A DNA stretch of 64,000 nt from NCBI RefSeq assembly GCF_030123505.1, contig NZ_CP126115.1, positions 2,246,001 to 2,310,000 of the forward strand. Direction: 5' to 3'. Below the pieces are notes generated by a model. It made no database searches and had not been told where the DNA came from. It saw only the letters and a program-made list of their open reading frames with translations. This DNA is from Neobacillus sp. YX16 (GTDB lineage: Bacteria > Bacillota > Bacilli > Bacillales > Cytobacillaceae). The position numbers and the translations under genes were made by a program. Positions 17,711-26,861 of this stretch are shown here, piece by piece (the stretch's first letter is position 1; every line of letters begins with the position of its first letter).

Positions 17711-20700
17711 AATCCTCAGATTTTACCAGCGTCAGTTCGCCGAACTCGGATGTATCCTGATATCCAAGACCAGTCGTGTCGTTCCATGTTGCAGCGCTTT
17801 GACGGGCACCGTCTTGACCATCATTAATCTGTACATCAAAACCAATCTTCGTGCTGTTTTCTGGAGTAATTGTTTTTAACGGAATCTTCACTTCCACTGT
17901 GTAGCCATTACCCGATACATGGGTTTTAGATTCAAATCCCTCTGCAATGCTTACAGGATTGAAGGAAGTCTCATTGTCAAAGTTTACTCTATATTGTCCG
18001 TCTCCATCTTCGTAAAAAGATGTCTTTGCATTGTTCTCGTCCACGAAGACCTCGATTGAATCCTGCTCCCAAGGATTTGGGCTTGATTTGTCAAGCTGCG
18101 AATCGCTAACCTGAATCAAAACATACAGGTATTCATTATCCCAAAGGACCTTGGATACGCCATTTGCTCCCTGCCATGCCATCTGATAGCGATTAATCGG
18201 CAGTTCCGTTGCGCTGCCCCAAACATCATCTACAGTTCCATCAATTACAGGTGTGCCGAACAAAGCCGTTCCTTGATTAGCCACGTTCTCCTCAGCATCA
18301 TGCTCTGAAATAAATTTGTCTGGATCGATAACAGCATAGTATGCTGGTTTTGCTTGTAAGTCTTTATCAAACAATAATGGACTTTGGGCAGCTCTCCAGC
18401 TTGTCGCGTCATTCAGTCCCCAGAATGTCACACGAGAGATGTGCTCCGAGTGTTCTTTGTAAATCTTAAACAATTGTGCGTATAAATAACCTTGCGCAAT
18501 CGATTCCTGCTCGGTAAGTACATTATTGGTTCCTGCAGTAATGTCAAGTTCAGTCACACTTACTTCTACACCCAAGGAAATAAACTTCTCCAAGGAGAGT
18601 CTTACATTTTCCGGGTTGGTGTTTTTATTATAGTGTGCCTGCATGCCAATGCCGTCGATGAGGAGTTCCCCATTATTGGCTGATGCATACTTCTCATTGA
18701 TTTCTTTAACCATCTGATAAATAGCTTCAGATTTGTTCTGATTATCATCGTTGTAATCATTGTAATAAAGCTTAATATCAAAGCCTTCTTCGTCCAGTAC
18801 ATCTTTCGCAGCAAGGAAGGCCTGCTCTACGAAGTCTGGTCCAATGGCTTTGTACCACCCGGATTGTCGCAGTGATGCTTTCCAATCCGTTGGGTTCGGT
18901 GGGTTATCAATTATAGCTTCGTTTACCACGTCCCATGAAATTACCTTGTTACCGTAATTTTCTACGACTGTTTTAACATGGGTCCTTAAATTTGCTAGTG
19001 CCGCCTCACGGCTCAAAGGGGCACCGTCATCAGCAGTAAACAACCATTCAGGTGTCTGCTGATGCCATACGAGTACGTGTCCATGCATCTGTAATCCCTG
19101 AGCCAAAACTTTGTCGACAAATGCATTCTCATCAGTAAAGTCAAATTGTTTTTCAGCATTATACGCTTGATCAGGCTTCATTGCATTCTCTGCTGAAACA
19201 ACATTGTGGTGCATGTTGAGAAGCTTAAGTCTATTGCCTTCAAGATCGGAAGCTGAAACAGCGTTTCCAATCAAGAAATCGTCTTTATAAACATTTTTGA
19301 TAGGTGTTAATTCTTGAACTTCAATTGGTCCCGAACCAGTAGGTTCGAAAGTTATATCATCAATATAAAATGAAGCTGTACTATTATTTGAGCTTTCCAC
19401 ATAAATGGTCAGAAACTCATCGCCTACACTGCTATACCGGTAAGTTCCCTCGAACTGAACCCAGCCATCCTCGATACTGACTGTCTTTCCTTGCAGGTTA
19501 TTGTAACTGGCACTGCCGCCATTGCCAACCTGTGTGGAAAGCTGAAGCTGTGAAGTTTCCGGTGAAATCAGCTTGACCCAGACCGAAATTTTATATTCCG
19601 ATCCCTTGTCTACATATTTCTCTACCCTTAATGTAGGACCATGCCAAGTATTTGATCTGTTCTCAACTTTCAAAGCATAGGAACCGCCCTCGGTATGGTT
19701 TGCTTCAGTGGTTACGGTCAGCGTTTCAGTACCAGCACGGCCTTCAAATCCGCCTGTTGTTTGATCTTCAAAGGTAATCGTTGTGAAGGCTTGCGCAGGT
19801 GGTCTTGGATCCTTTGGCTCTTCACCGCCACCAGAAGTTACTTTTTCTGTGATTAGGATATCTCCGATGTAGAACGGAACCGATGCCCCTGCATCGTTAG
19901 ATTGAATACGAAGTGCTCTATCTTTGCTCGTATCAACGGTATACTGACCCGTTAGAGTAAACGGTTGTCCTGCTGCAAAATCTGTAGCTGCATATAAGCC
20001 ATTGTAGCTGTCTACATTCTGAAGTAATGCTTGTGCACCTGAAGGAACACTCACACCTTCATCAACATAACCTGTGACAGTGATCGTATAGGTTTTGCCA
20101 TTTTCAAAACTGACGTTGCTGAATGGGATATCTACACCGTCCCAATTGTTTGTTCTACCGCTTACAGAGATTGCTTTTCCGTCATCATTACCATCAAAAA
20201 CAGTACCAGAAACCGCTGCTAATCTTGCGCTGCCCGCATTTGTGGCAACACCTAAACCATTTTCAAAGGTTTCGTGAAAAACCGTTTCCGTCCCTGTCGG
20301 GTTTCCTGGTATTGGCGCCGGTCCGCCAATCCATGATGCGATATTCTCCAATGTCGTACCCATCATGACATAATGGCGGCCCATTGCATAATTGCCGGCA
20401 TTAGGGTAACCAACTTTAAAGGCATATTTAATACCATTCTCTTGATTTGCTGCTTCTGCGTCCGCATTATAAGCACCATAAGGGTAAGCCATAAGTACTG
20501 AGTCTTTATTTGTAATAGATTTTAAGTATTCATTCGCTGCTGAAATTTCCTCGGAGGCTTGTTCCTTGGTGATATTATTGTTCCAAACCAAGGTTTGTTC
20601 GTGTGTTTTGGAATGATTCTGGAGGCTGACATTTGGTTCATTCGTTAGACTTTGCAGCTGTTCTGTAGACATGCTGTAACCCTTGCCAATCCAATCACTG

Positions 20701-21077
20701 ACAACAAACAGAACAGCGTTCATGTTATATTGCTTCAATACTGGAAGAGCATTGGTAATAAAGTCAGGAGTAGCATCGTCAAAGGTTAATAGAATCGGAT
20801 TTGCAGGAGCCGATTCCTTTCCTTCCATGATGCTCACATATTGTTCCGTAGACAAAGTGTTGTAACCATTGTCATGAAGATATTTCAGGGTCTGTTCAAA
20901 TTTTACAACACTGGTATCCGTCCATTCATTGGAAGGATTATCGACCACTCGATGATACAGAAGTACTGGAATATCACTGTTCGTTGCCGCTTCTGCAACT
21001 TTTGGTATCCAGCTTGTCGGGATTATTAGTAGTAGTACAAGAAGTAATGAAATGAATCTTTTATACTTTCCCCTCAT
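17601..21077 (-). CDS. Secreted multidomain xylanase: CE4 deacetylase, two CBMs, GH10, CBM9, Pro/Lys tail
   Basis: This 1158-aa extracellular enzyme should both deacetylate and cut xylan. Order: signal peptide (1-31); CE4/NodB polysaccharide deacetylase with TFDD at 98-101 and the H-x3-H metal motif at His155/His159; two CBM4/9/22-type beta-sandwich modules (about 260-420 and 435-590); GH10 endo-xylanase (about 605-930) with acid/base Glu720 in WDVVNEAI and nucleophile Glu843 in VTELDI; CBM9-type module (about 945-1115); and a 35-residue tail of Pro-Glu-Lys-Pro repeats. The tail ends at the stop with no SLH or LPXTG anchor after it. The start is the ATG at 21077, nine bases after GGGGGA; an ATG at 21086 is too close to that site. 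A cre-like box lies just upstream. Confidence 0.93.
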   Translation of the reverse strand: MRGKYKRFISLLLVLLLIIPTSWIPKVAEAATNSDIPVLLYHRVVDNPSNEWTDTSVVKFEQTLKYLHDNGYNTLSTEQYVSIMEGKESAPANPILLTFDDATPDFITNALPVLKQYNMNAVLFVVSDWIGKGYSMSTEQLQSLTNEPNVSLQNHSKTHEQTLVWNNNITKEQASEEISAANEYLKSITNKDSVLMAYPYGAYNADAEAANQENGIKYAFKVGYPNAGNYAMGRHYVMMGTTLENIASWIGGPAPIPGNPTGTETVFHETFENGLGVATNAGSARLAAVSGTVFDGNDDGKAISVSGRTNNWDGVDIPFSNVSFENGKTYTITVTGYVDEGVSVPSGAQALLQNVDSYNGLYAATDFAAGQPFTLTGQYTVDTSKDRALRIQSNDAGASVPFYIGDILITEKVTSGGGEEPKDPRPPAQAFTTITFEDQTTGGFEGRAGTETLTVTTEANHTEGGSYALKVENRSNTWHGPTLRVEKYVDKGSEYKISVWVKLISPETSQLQLSTQVGNGGSASYNNLQGKTVSIEDGWVQFEGTYRYSSVGDEFLTIYVESSNNSTASFYIDDITFEPTGSGPIEVQELTPIKNVYKDDFLIGNAVSASDLEGNRLKLLNMHHNVVSAENAMKPDQAYNAEKQFDFTDENAFVDKVLAQGLQMHGHVLVWHQQTPEWLFTADDGAPLSREAALANLRTHVKTVVENYGNKVISWDVVNEAIIDNPPNPTDWKASLRQSGWYKAIGPDFVEQAFLAAKDVLDEEGFDIKLYYNDYNDDNQNKSEAIYQMVKEINEKYASANNGELLIDGIGMQAHYNKNTNPENVRLSLEKFISLGVEVSVTELDITAGTNNVLTEQESIAQGYLYAQLFKIYKEHSEHISRVTFWGLNDATSWRAAQSPLLFDKDLQAKPAYYAVIDPDKFISEHDAEENVANQGTALFGTPVIDGTVDDVWGSATELPINRYQMAWQGANGVSKVLWDNEYLYVLIQVSDSQLDKSSPNPWEQDSIEVFVDENNAKTSFYEDGDGQYRVNFDNETSFNPVSIAEGFESKTHVSGNGYTVEVKIPLKTITPENSTKIGFDVQINDGQDGARQSAATWNDTTGLGYQDTSEFGELTLVKSEDSEPEKPGKPEKPDKPGKPEKPTKPEKPAKSEKPTKP

Positions 21078-21113
21078 TTTTTGCATTCCCCCATAAATGA
21101 TAGTATTAAACAG

Positions 21114-21127
21114 ATAAAACGCTTACA
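21114..21127 (-). promoter_or_regulatory. cre-like CcpA box upstream of the xylanase gene
   Basis: On the minus strand TGTAAGCGTTTTAT matches the cre consensus TGWAARCGYTWWCW at 13 of 14 positions. It sits within 40 bases of the xylanase start, placing it in the leader or promoter, which fits glucose repression. Confidence 0.6.
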
Positions 21128-21308
21128 AAGTGCAAGCTCCCTCCTCTCTTTCTATCATTCTAGCTTGGAACACAAAACATTGAACCGTAAAAACTAAAGA
21201 TAATACTTAAGAAAGTAAATATGCTTTCTGAATATTTACTTTATTGACGTATAAGCATTTATAATAGAAACTATTTATGAAAACATACACTAACGAGGTG
21301 ATAACAAA

Positions 21309-21950
21309 ATGCAGAACAATATTGCGTTCGGGAAGCTTTATATTGGTTGTGAATGGATTATGAAACTAGCTTATATTAATCTTTTATGGATACTCTTCTC
21401 CATAAGTGGCCTCGTTGTTTTTGGGGTTTTGCCTGCTACCGTTTCATTATTCTCCATTGTACGAAAATGGCTGGTTAATAAAGAAAGTAATCTGCCAATC
21501 TTTCATACCTTTTTTCAAATCTACAAAAATGAGTTTTTAAAAGTAAATAAGCTTGGTGTGATTTTAGTTATTTTTGGTCTGTTTTTGTATTATGATTATA
21601 AATTTATTATGGCTGCTGGGGGAATGCTCCAATATACATTAACAATTCCCTTACTAATCATCACTAGTTTTTATTTCATTACCCTTCTTTATATATTTCC
21701 TGTTTACGTTCATTTTGATCAGAAGGTTTTTCAATACTTGAAGAATTCTTTTTATATCGGAATATTAAATATGGATATCACAATTCTGATATTGATTTTG
21801 ATAGGACTAATAGGCTATTTTTTCTCCGCTATACCAGGGTTACTTCCGTTCTTTTGTTTGAGTTTAATAGCGGTTGTCATTATGTGGGGAGCTGCTTTAA
21901 ATTTTCGAAGAATAGAAAAGAAACAACAAAATCTCAGTTCTCAAAAGTAA
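21309..21950 (+). CDS. DUF624 membrane protein (YesL-like)
   Basis: The 213-aa protein has about five hydrophobic segments and the DUF624 pattern of an N-terminal LWILFSISGLVVFGVLPAT helix. YesL-type proteins of unknown function are regularly found beside oligosaccharide ABC transporters in Bacillus and relatives. A second DUF624 gene is present in the pectin locus at 45763. It is divergent from the xylanase gene and upstream of the GH8 gene. A weak ribosome binding site (ACGAGGTGATAA) precedes the ATG. No biochemical role can be assigned. Confidence 0.8.
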   Translation: MQNNIAFGKLYIGCEWIMKLAYINLLWILFSISGLVVFGVLPATVSLFSIVRKWLVNKESNLPIFHTFFQIYKNEFLKVNKLGVILVIFGLFLYYDYKFIMAAGGMLQYTLTIPLLIITSFYFITLLYIFPVYVHFDQKVFQYLKNSFYIGILNMDITILILILIGLIGYFFSAIPGLLPFFCLSLIAVVIMWGAALNFRRIEKKQQNLSSQK

Positions 21951-21990
21951 GATATACGAATGTTCATAAAACATAATTTTTTCTGAAAAA

Positions 21991-22021
21991 AACTTTGTTT
22001 GTCCGATAGACAAACAAAGTT
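21991..22021. promoter_or_regulatory. Inverted repeat overlapping the -35 of the GH8 gene (XylR-type operator candidate)
   Basis: AACTTTGTTTGTC and GACAAACAAAGTT form a perfect 13-bp inverted repeat around CGATA. It looks like a terminator stem but has no T-run after it on the plus strand. It contains the -35 hexamer TAGACA (22007-22012) of a good promoter. The GTTTGT/ACAAAC half-sites resemble Firmicute XylR operators. I therefore favour a repressor site; no xylR gene is in the window. Confidence 0.55.
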
Positions 22022-22035
22022 ACTGAAGATATAAT
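22007..22035 (+). promoter_or_regulatory. Predicted promoter of the GH8 exo-oligoxylanase gene
   Basis: -35 TAGACA (22007-22012), a 17-bp spacer and -10 TATAAT (22030-22035) give a near-consensus sigma-A promoter 73 bases before the ATG. The -35 is inside the inverted repeat at 21991-22021. Confidence 0.65.
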
Positions 22036-22107
22036 AAAATAAAAGCAGGGGATATAATTAAAAAACAACTAAAAAATATAATGAAATACCTGTAAGCGAG
22101 GGGTAAT

Positions 22108-23256
22108 ATGTCAAAGCTAGTGGAAATGCAAGAAGGTTCTTTTTATACTGAGCAATATCGTAATCTATTTAAAGAAATTGGTAAAACAGACGATGAAATT
22201 GCAAAAAGAATTCAACAAAATTGGGATGAGTTATTTAATGGGGACGAGGATACTAGAATCTACTATCCAGTAGGTGACGATATGGGATACATGCTTGATA
22301 CTGGAAACCTAGATGTGCGGACTGAGGGTATGTCATATGGAATGATGATGGCTGTGCAAATGGGCAATAAAGATGTCTTTGACCGCTTGTGGAGATGGAC
22401 GATGAAGTACATGTATATGACTAGTGGGGAAAACGCCGGCTACTTTGCCTGGTCTTGTGCGCAGGATGGTACAAAGAATTCCTTTGGTCCGGCACCGGAT
22501 GGAGAAGAATTTTTTGCAATGGCTTTGTTTTTTGCATCACATCGTTGGGGGGATGGTGCAGAACCATTTAATTACAGTGTACAAGCAAAAGATCTTCTTC
22601 GAACTTGTCTTCACAAAGGAGAAGATGGTATTGGATTTCCAATGTGGAACAAAGAAAATAAATTAATCAAGTTTATACCAAATTGTGAGTTCTCTGATCC
22701 ATCCTACCATTTGCCTCATTTCTATGAATTGTTTGCTTTGTGGGCATATGAAGAGGATCACAAGTTCTGGAAGGAAGCAGCAGCAGCAAGCAGAGGCTAC
22801 TTAAAAACTTCATGTCATCCTAAAACAGGTCTAGCTCCTGAGTATGCTTATTATGATGGTACTCCTAACAATGAAAAAGGTTATGGTCATTTCTTTAGTG
22901 ATGCTTATCGAGTGGCAGCAAATATTGGTTTAGATTATGAATGGTTTAGAGGAGATGATTGGGAAATAGAAGAGGCAAATAAACTTCAAGCCTTCTTTTC
23001 AGATAAGGACCTTGCCGATTATCGCCGCTATACGATTTCAGGTGAACCATTTGAGGAAAAATCCATACATCCTGTTGGGTTACTTGCTACGAATGCTTTT
23101 GCCTCTCTTGCAGCCAATGGACAAGATAGGTTAAAGTGGGTTGAATTATTTTGGAATACGCCAGTAAGAACAGGTGTTAGAAGATATTACGACAACTGCT
23201 TATACTTTTTTAGCCTATTGGCATTAAGCGGCAATTATAAAATTTGGAAGCCATAA
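22108..23256 (+). CDS. GH8 reducing-end xylose-releasing exo-oligoxylanase (Rex)
   Basis: The 382-aa enzyme releases xylose from the reducing end of xylo-oligosaccharides. Long stretches, as I remember that protein, match the Rex enzyme of Bacillus halodurans: DDMGYMLDTGNLDVRTEGMS with the catalytic acid Glu73, GYFAWSCAQDGTKNS, GPAPDGEEFFAMALFFASHR, SDPSYHLPHFYELF, and KGYGHFFSDAYRVAANIGLD, which carries the region of the catalytic base. There is no signal peptide, so it works in the cytoplasm on imported xylo-oligomers. A GAGGGG site precedes the ATG. A strong terminator follows, so it is monocistronic. Confidence 0.93.
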   Translation: MSKLVEMQEGSFYTEQYRNLFKEIGKTDDEIAKRIQQNWDELFNGDEDTRIYYPVGDDMGYMLDTGNLDVRTEGMSYGMMMAVQMGNKDVFDRLWRWTMKYMYMTSGENAGYFAWSCAQDGTKNSFGPAPDGEEFFAMALFFASHRWGDGAEPFNYSVQAKDLLRTCLHKGEDGIGFPMWNKENKLIKFIPNCEFSDPSYHLPHFYELFALWAYEEDHKFWKEAAAASRGYLKTSCHPKTGLAPEYAYYDGTPNNEKGYGHFFSDAYRVAANIGLDYEWFRGDDWEIEEANKLQAFFSDKDLADYRRYTISGEPFEEKSIHPVGLLATNAFASLAANGQDRLKWVELFWNTPVRTGVRRYYDNCLYFFSLLALSGNYKIWKP

Positions 23257-23263
23257 AAAACAA

Positions 23264-23300
23264 AGAGACCCCTCAAAGTTACGTTTGAGGGGTCTTCCAA
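23264..23300 (+). terminator. Terminator of the GH8 gene
   Basis: Perfect 12-bp stem AGACCCCTCAAA (23266-23277) and TTTGAGGGGTCT (23284-23295) with a 6-nt loop, just after the stop codon. The upstream A-run suggests it could also act on the minus strand. Confidence 0.85.
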
Positions 23301-23333
23301 AATATTCCGAAACTGATTGATTTTTGTGAAAAA

Positions 23334-23347
23334 TGAAAACGCTTTAT
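23334..23347 (+). promoter_or_regulatory. cre-like CcpA box upstream of the xylan two-component genes
   Basis: TGAAAACGCTTTAT matches the cre consensus at 13 of 14 positions. It lies about 55 bases before the response regulator start, in the likely promoter. Confidence 0.6.
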
Positions 23348-23401
23348 TATTAATGGAACCTGTCCATTCCACTAAATATTATAAAAAGGGGAGGATTGGA
23401 A

Positions 23402-24973
23402 ATGTACAAAGTTGTACTAGTTGATGACGAAATCTATGTTCGAAAAGGACTTAGAAGTTTAATTGATTGGGAAGTATGTGGGTTTGAAGTTGTAGAAGAG
23501 GCTTCAAACGGTCAACTAGCATTAACTGTCATTCGTGATGTAAAGCCTGATTTGGTAGTAATCGATATTCGTATGCCAGTTCTGGATGGACTTGGGCTAA
23601 TAAAAATAGTAGCACAAGAAGAAATTCAACCCAAATTTATTATTATTAGTGGATATAGTGATTTTAAATATGCTCAAACGGCACTTAAATATGGTGTACA
23701 TGATTTTATACTCAAACCTATCGATAAAGAGGAAATGGAGCAAACATTAACCGTACTCTCTAAATCACTTAATAAACAGAAAACTCTTCAAGAAAAGAAT
23801 AGGGAAATAAAATACAAGGAAATTATGAATCAGCTTTTATTTGGTAATGCGGATGAAAAGGAAGTTGCTAATTATTTACCTATACTAGGAAATCCAAAGG
23901 AATTTTACTACATCATTATGGAGGTAAACGGACTAATAAATAACACATATGAGCAGAACGTTGCTATATACAAAAAGGTTTGCGAGAAAATAGCCAAAGT
24001 AATTCGTGATGTTTGTGACCTGAAGGAAAAAGTTTGGATACAAGACTTAGAGCAGGGAAGTATTGGTGTTCTAATCACTGTCAATTACTTAAGTAGATTT
24101 CAAATGAAAGTCGGTAAATTTGTAAATTGGGTAAAAGAAGAGCTATCCCATCAACTTTCAGAGGAGGTAACATTTTATGTTGGTTCTTCCGTTCCTGACC
24201 TTCTCATTTTAAAGGAATCCTATGAAACTGCTCAAAGAGGTTTACAGTTCAAATACGTACAAAAAGATGGGATGATTTTTAGTAGTGATATTACTAAAAA
24301 ATCACTCCATTATACTGAACTAGATGATTCATTCTATCACTTGGTACTGGAAAAAATGGAAGATGAATCTTCAGATTCTATTAGAGGTATCATCGATTCC
24401 ATTTTTGAAGAATTTCATAAGAGAAGCATGGCAAGGTCAGCGATACTTTCGTCGATAAATCGAATTGTCCATTCCATTTTTAAGTTTATCAAAAAATTGG
24501 AAGGGGACCCATCACAATTAGCTTTCTTTCAAACAATGCTCAAGATACAGGAGTTTCATGTCACGTTAGTTCAATTAAAGGAACTGCTAATTGATTTTGT
24601 ACTAGAAAGTAAAAAAGAAATTTCTAAATTAAGAAGGCTGTCAACACAAAGTGAAGTTTATAAAATTAAACAATATATTGATTCACATTACCATGAGAAT
24701 ATAAGTTTAAAAACGATTGCTGCAAAATTTTACATGAATCCAGTTTACTTGGGTCAATTGTTTAAGAAAACATATGGAATCTATTTTAAGGAATATTTAT
24801 TGCAAATTAGGGTCAATGAAGCGAAAAGACTACTGCGACAATCAGAAAATAGAATCTATGAAATCGCAGAGAGTGTTGGTTTTAATAACACCGACTATTT
24901 TGTAACTATATTTGGGAAGATTGAAAACATAACACCATCTGAATATCGGAATCATCTTAAAAGAAAAGTGTGA
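23402..24973 (+). CDS. Response regulator, REC plus AraC-type DNA-binding domain (YesN-like)
   Basis: This 523-aa regulator has an N-terminal receiver domain (acidic pocket Asp8/Asp9, phospho-acceptor Asp55 in VVIDIRMP, Lys in FILKPIDK), a middle region of about 250 residues, and a C-terminal AraC helix-turn-helix pair (about 420-520: ISLKTIAAKFYMNPVYLGQLF and ESVGFNNTDYFVTIFGK). With the kinase gene six bases downstream it forms a two-component pair of the YesM/YesN class that usually controls the adjacent sugar ABC transporter. The start is ATG 23402, seven bases after GGGGAGG; a TTG at 23396 is too close to that site. It likely senses xylan-derived oligomers, inferred from context. Confidence 0.88.
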   Translation: MYKVVLVDDEIYVRKGLRSLIDWEVCGFEVVEEASNGQLALTVIRDVKPDLVVIDIRMPVLDGLGLIKIVAQEEIQPKFIIISGYSDFKYAQTALKYGVHDFILKPIDKEEMEQTLTVLSKSLNKQKTLQEKNREIKYKEIMNQLLFGNADEKEVANYLPILGNPKEFYYIIMEVNGLINNTYEQNVAIYKKVCEKIAKVIRDVCDLKEKVWIQDLEQGSIGVLITVNYLSRFQMKVGKFVNWVKEELSHQLSEEVTFYVGSSVPDLLILKESYETAQRGLQFKYVQKDGMIFSSDITKKSLHYTELDDSFYHLVLEKMEDESSDSIRGIIDSIFEEFHKRSMARSAILSSINRIVHSIFKFIKKLEGDPSQLAFFQTMLKIQEFHVTLVQLKELLIDFVLESKKEISKLRRLSTQSEVYKIKQYIDSHYHENISLKTIAAKFYMNPVYLGQLFKKTYGIYFKEYLLQIRVNEAKRLLRQSENRIYEIAESVGFNNTDYFVTIFGKIENITPSEYRNHLKRKV

Positions 24974-24979
24974 TCATAA

Positions 24980-26779
24980 ATGAAGCTACGAAAAATAAGC
25001 TTTCATAATGTTAAATTAAGTAATAAATTATTAATCATGTATTTTTTTGCTGTCTTCATTCCCATCGTTTTAACAAATATTACTTTTTATCATGTGACAA
25101 TTGAAAATGTAAAAAAACAGCAAATGCAAGATTCCAAGTTAGCCTTGCAGCAGATTACAAATAATTTTGGGAGGATTGTCGACGAAGCAGTTGGTATATC
25201 TTCCTCCCTTTATACGAATAGCAATATTAATTCATTTCTAGAAAAGGACTTTATAACGGATATTGATTATATTGATGACTATAACACTTATATCAGAACG
25301 TTTAACCAATCAAGCCCAATAAACCCCTCTATTAATTCAATACGCTTTTTTACTGATAATCCAACGATGATTTACTCTGGAGGGGTTTATTTAATAACAA
25401 AGGAAATAAAACAATTGGAATGGTATAAACAAGTTTCTTTAGGAAGAACCACAGGGCCGATTATGATTCATTCTCCAGCTAGCATTGATTCGAGAACGTT
25501 TGCCGTCATCCGAAAGCTTGACTATTTTAATTTTAATAATAAGGAAAAAATAGTTAGAATTGAAATCAACCCTGCAAACATTAAACAGATATTTGAAAAT
25601 GTAACGTTTAAAGGAGATTTGTTCCTTCTTAATGACGAGGGTGAAATTGAATATTCCACCAAGAAAGGACTCAATTGGTTAAAAAAACCTTTAAAATATA
25701 ACCAAATAAGTTATCCAGATAATACCGTTACAATTAATACAAAAATAAAAGATCGTACGTATTTACATAACTGGAAGGTAGTTGGGGCCATTTCGGAAAA
25801 AACAATGCTTGAAACGGTCAATGATTCTGGACGGTTTATTATTCTCTTAGCATGTATCAATTTACTACTCCCTACAGTTATCATTATTATCATTGCACGC
25901 TCCTTCTTGATGAGACTGCACCGTGTCCTAAAGCACGTCAAAAGGATGAAAAATCAGGATTTTGAGATCATTGATGGTCAGGAATTTAAAGATGAAATTG
26001 GCCAATTAACGATCGAATACAATCGGATGAGCAAAAAGATAAAAGAACTCATTCATGATGTATTCTTGGCTAATATTCAAAAAAAGGACTTAGAAATTAA
26101 ACGCAACCGTGCACAGCTTAGCGCACTGCAAAGCCAAATTAATCCCCATTTTTTATTTAATGCACTTGAGACGATAAGAATGAGGAGTGTTATTAAACAA
26201 GAAATGGAAACAGCTAATATCATCCACAATATGGCGAAAATCTTCCGTAATTCGCTGACATGGGGAAAAGATATGGTAACCGTACAAGCTGAGGTAAAAC
26301 TTATTAATAGTTTTTTAGAAATACAGAAATACAGATTTGGAGACAAATTAGATTACAAGATTAACGTCGATGATGTAGCTTTGGATCGCTGGATACCTAA
26401 TATGTCATTCTTGCCATTTATTGAAAATGCAAGCATCCATGGCATTGAGCCATTAGCTGACGATGGGAAAATAACGATAAATATTTCTCTTAACAACGGT
26501 TTGTTAACATGTATTGTCATGGACAACGGAGCTGGAATGACCATTGATAAAAGGAATCAATTGTTGTCATCATTAGAAAAAGAAGAAGAAATAGGTGAAA
26601 ATGTAGGAATAAAAAATGTCTTCTATCGGTTAAAGCTATACTACGGTAATCAATTTGATTTCGAACTTGAAAGTAAAGAGAACAAGGGAACAAAGATTAC
26701 CATAAAAGTTCCAGAAAAACTAAAGGGAAAATTCGTAGCAACGGAGGATAGAGAGAAAAAACTATACTTTATTAAGTAA
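24980..26779 (+). CDS. Sensor histidine kinase, YesM family
   Basis: The 599-aa membrane kinase has a transmembrane helix at about 17-40, an extracellular sensor domain (about 40-285), a second helix at about 290-310, a HAMP linker, a His_kinase domain with the phospho-acceptor His390 in QINPHFLFNALE, and a C-terminal HATPase_c domain (FIENASIHGIEP; DNGAGM; KGTKITIKVP). It is the partner of the preceding response regulator, six bases apart with no clear ribosome binding site, so coupled translation is likely. The signal is inferred to be an external oligosaccharide, perhaps presented by a solute-binding protein. Confidence 0.9.
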   Translation: MKLRKISFHNVKLSNKLLIMYFFAVFIPIVLTNITFYHVTIENVKKQQMQDSKLALQQITNNFGRIVDEAVGISSSLYTNSNINSFLEKDFITDIDYIDDYNTYIRTFNQSSPINPSINSIRFFTDNPTMIYSGGVYLITKEIKQLEWYKQVSLGRTTGPIMIHSPASIDSRTFAVIRKLDYFNFNNKEKIVRIEINPANIKQIFENVTFKGDLFLLNDEGEIEYSTKKGLNWLKKPLKYNQISYPDNTVTINTKIKDRTYLHNWKVVGAISEKTMLETVNDSGRFIILLACINLLLPTVIIIIIARSFLMRLHRVLKHVKRMKNQDFEIIDGQEFKDEIGQLTIEYNRMSKKIKELIHDVFLANIQKKDLEIKRNRAQLSALQSQINPHFLFNALETIRMRSVIKQEMETANIIHNMAKIFRNSLTWGKDMVTVQAEVKLINSFLEIQKYRFGDKLDYKINVDDVALDRWIPNMSFLPFIENASIHGIEPLADDGKITINISLNNGLLTCIVMDNGAGMTIDKRNQLLSSLEKEEEIGENVGIKNVFYRLKLYYGNQFDFELESKENKGTKITIKVPEKLKGKFVATEDREKKLYFIK

Positions 26780-26803
26780 TACCTATACTTTTTAAATGGT
26801 TTA

Positions 26804-26826
26804 TGAAAACCCTTACAACGTATAAT
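26804..26826 (+). promoter_or_regulatory. cre-like box and -10 element before the xylo-oligosaccharide binding protein
   Basis: TGAAAACCCTTACA (26804-26817) matches cre at 13 of 14 positions and is followed by a perfect TATAAT at 26821-26826. The -35 is weak (GGTTTA), as expected for a promoter that needs the AraC-type activator. The cre box lies in the spacer, so CcpA binding would block RNA polymerase. Confidence 0.55.
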
Positions 26827-26861
26827 GAAGGTGCTTTCAAACATATTAAGGGGGTTTCAAA

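Noticed and set aside
21277..21290. Possible cre box TGAAAACATACACT before the DUF624 gene
   Set aside because: It lacks the central CG and differs from the consensus at three positions.
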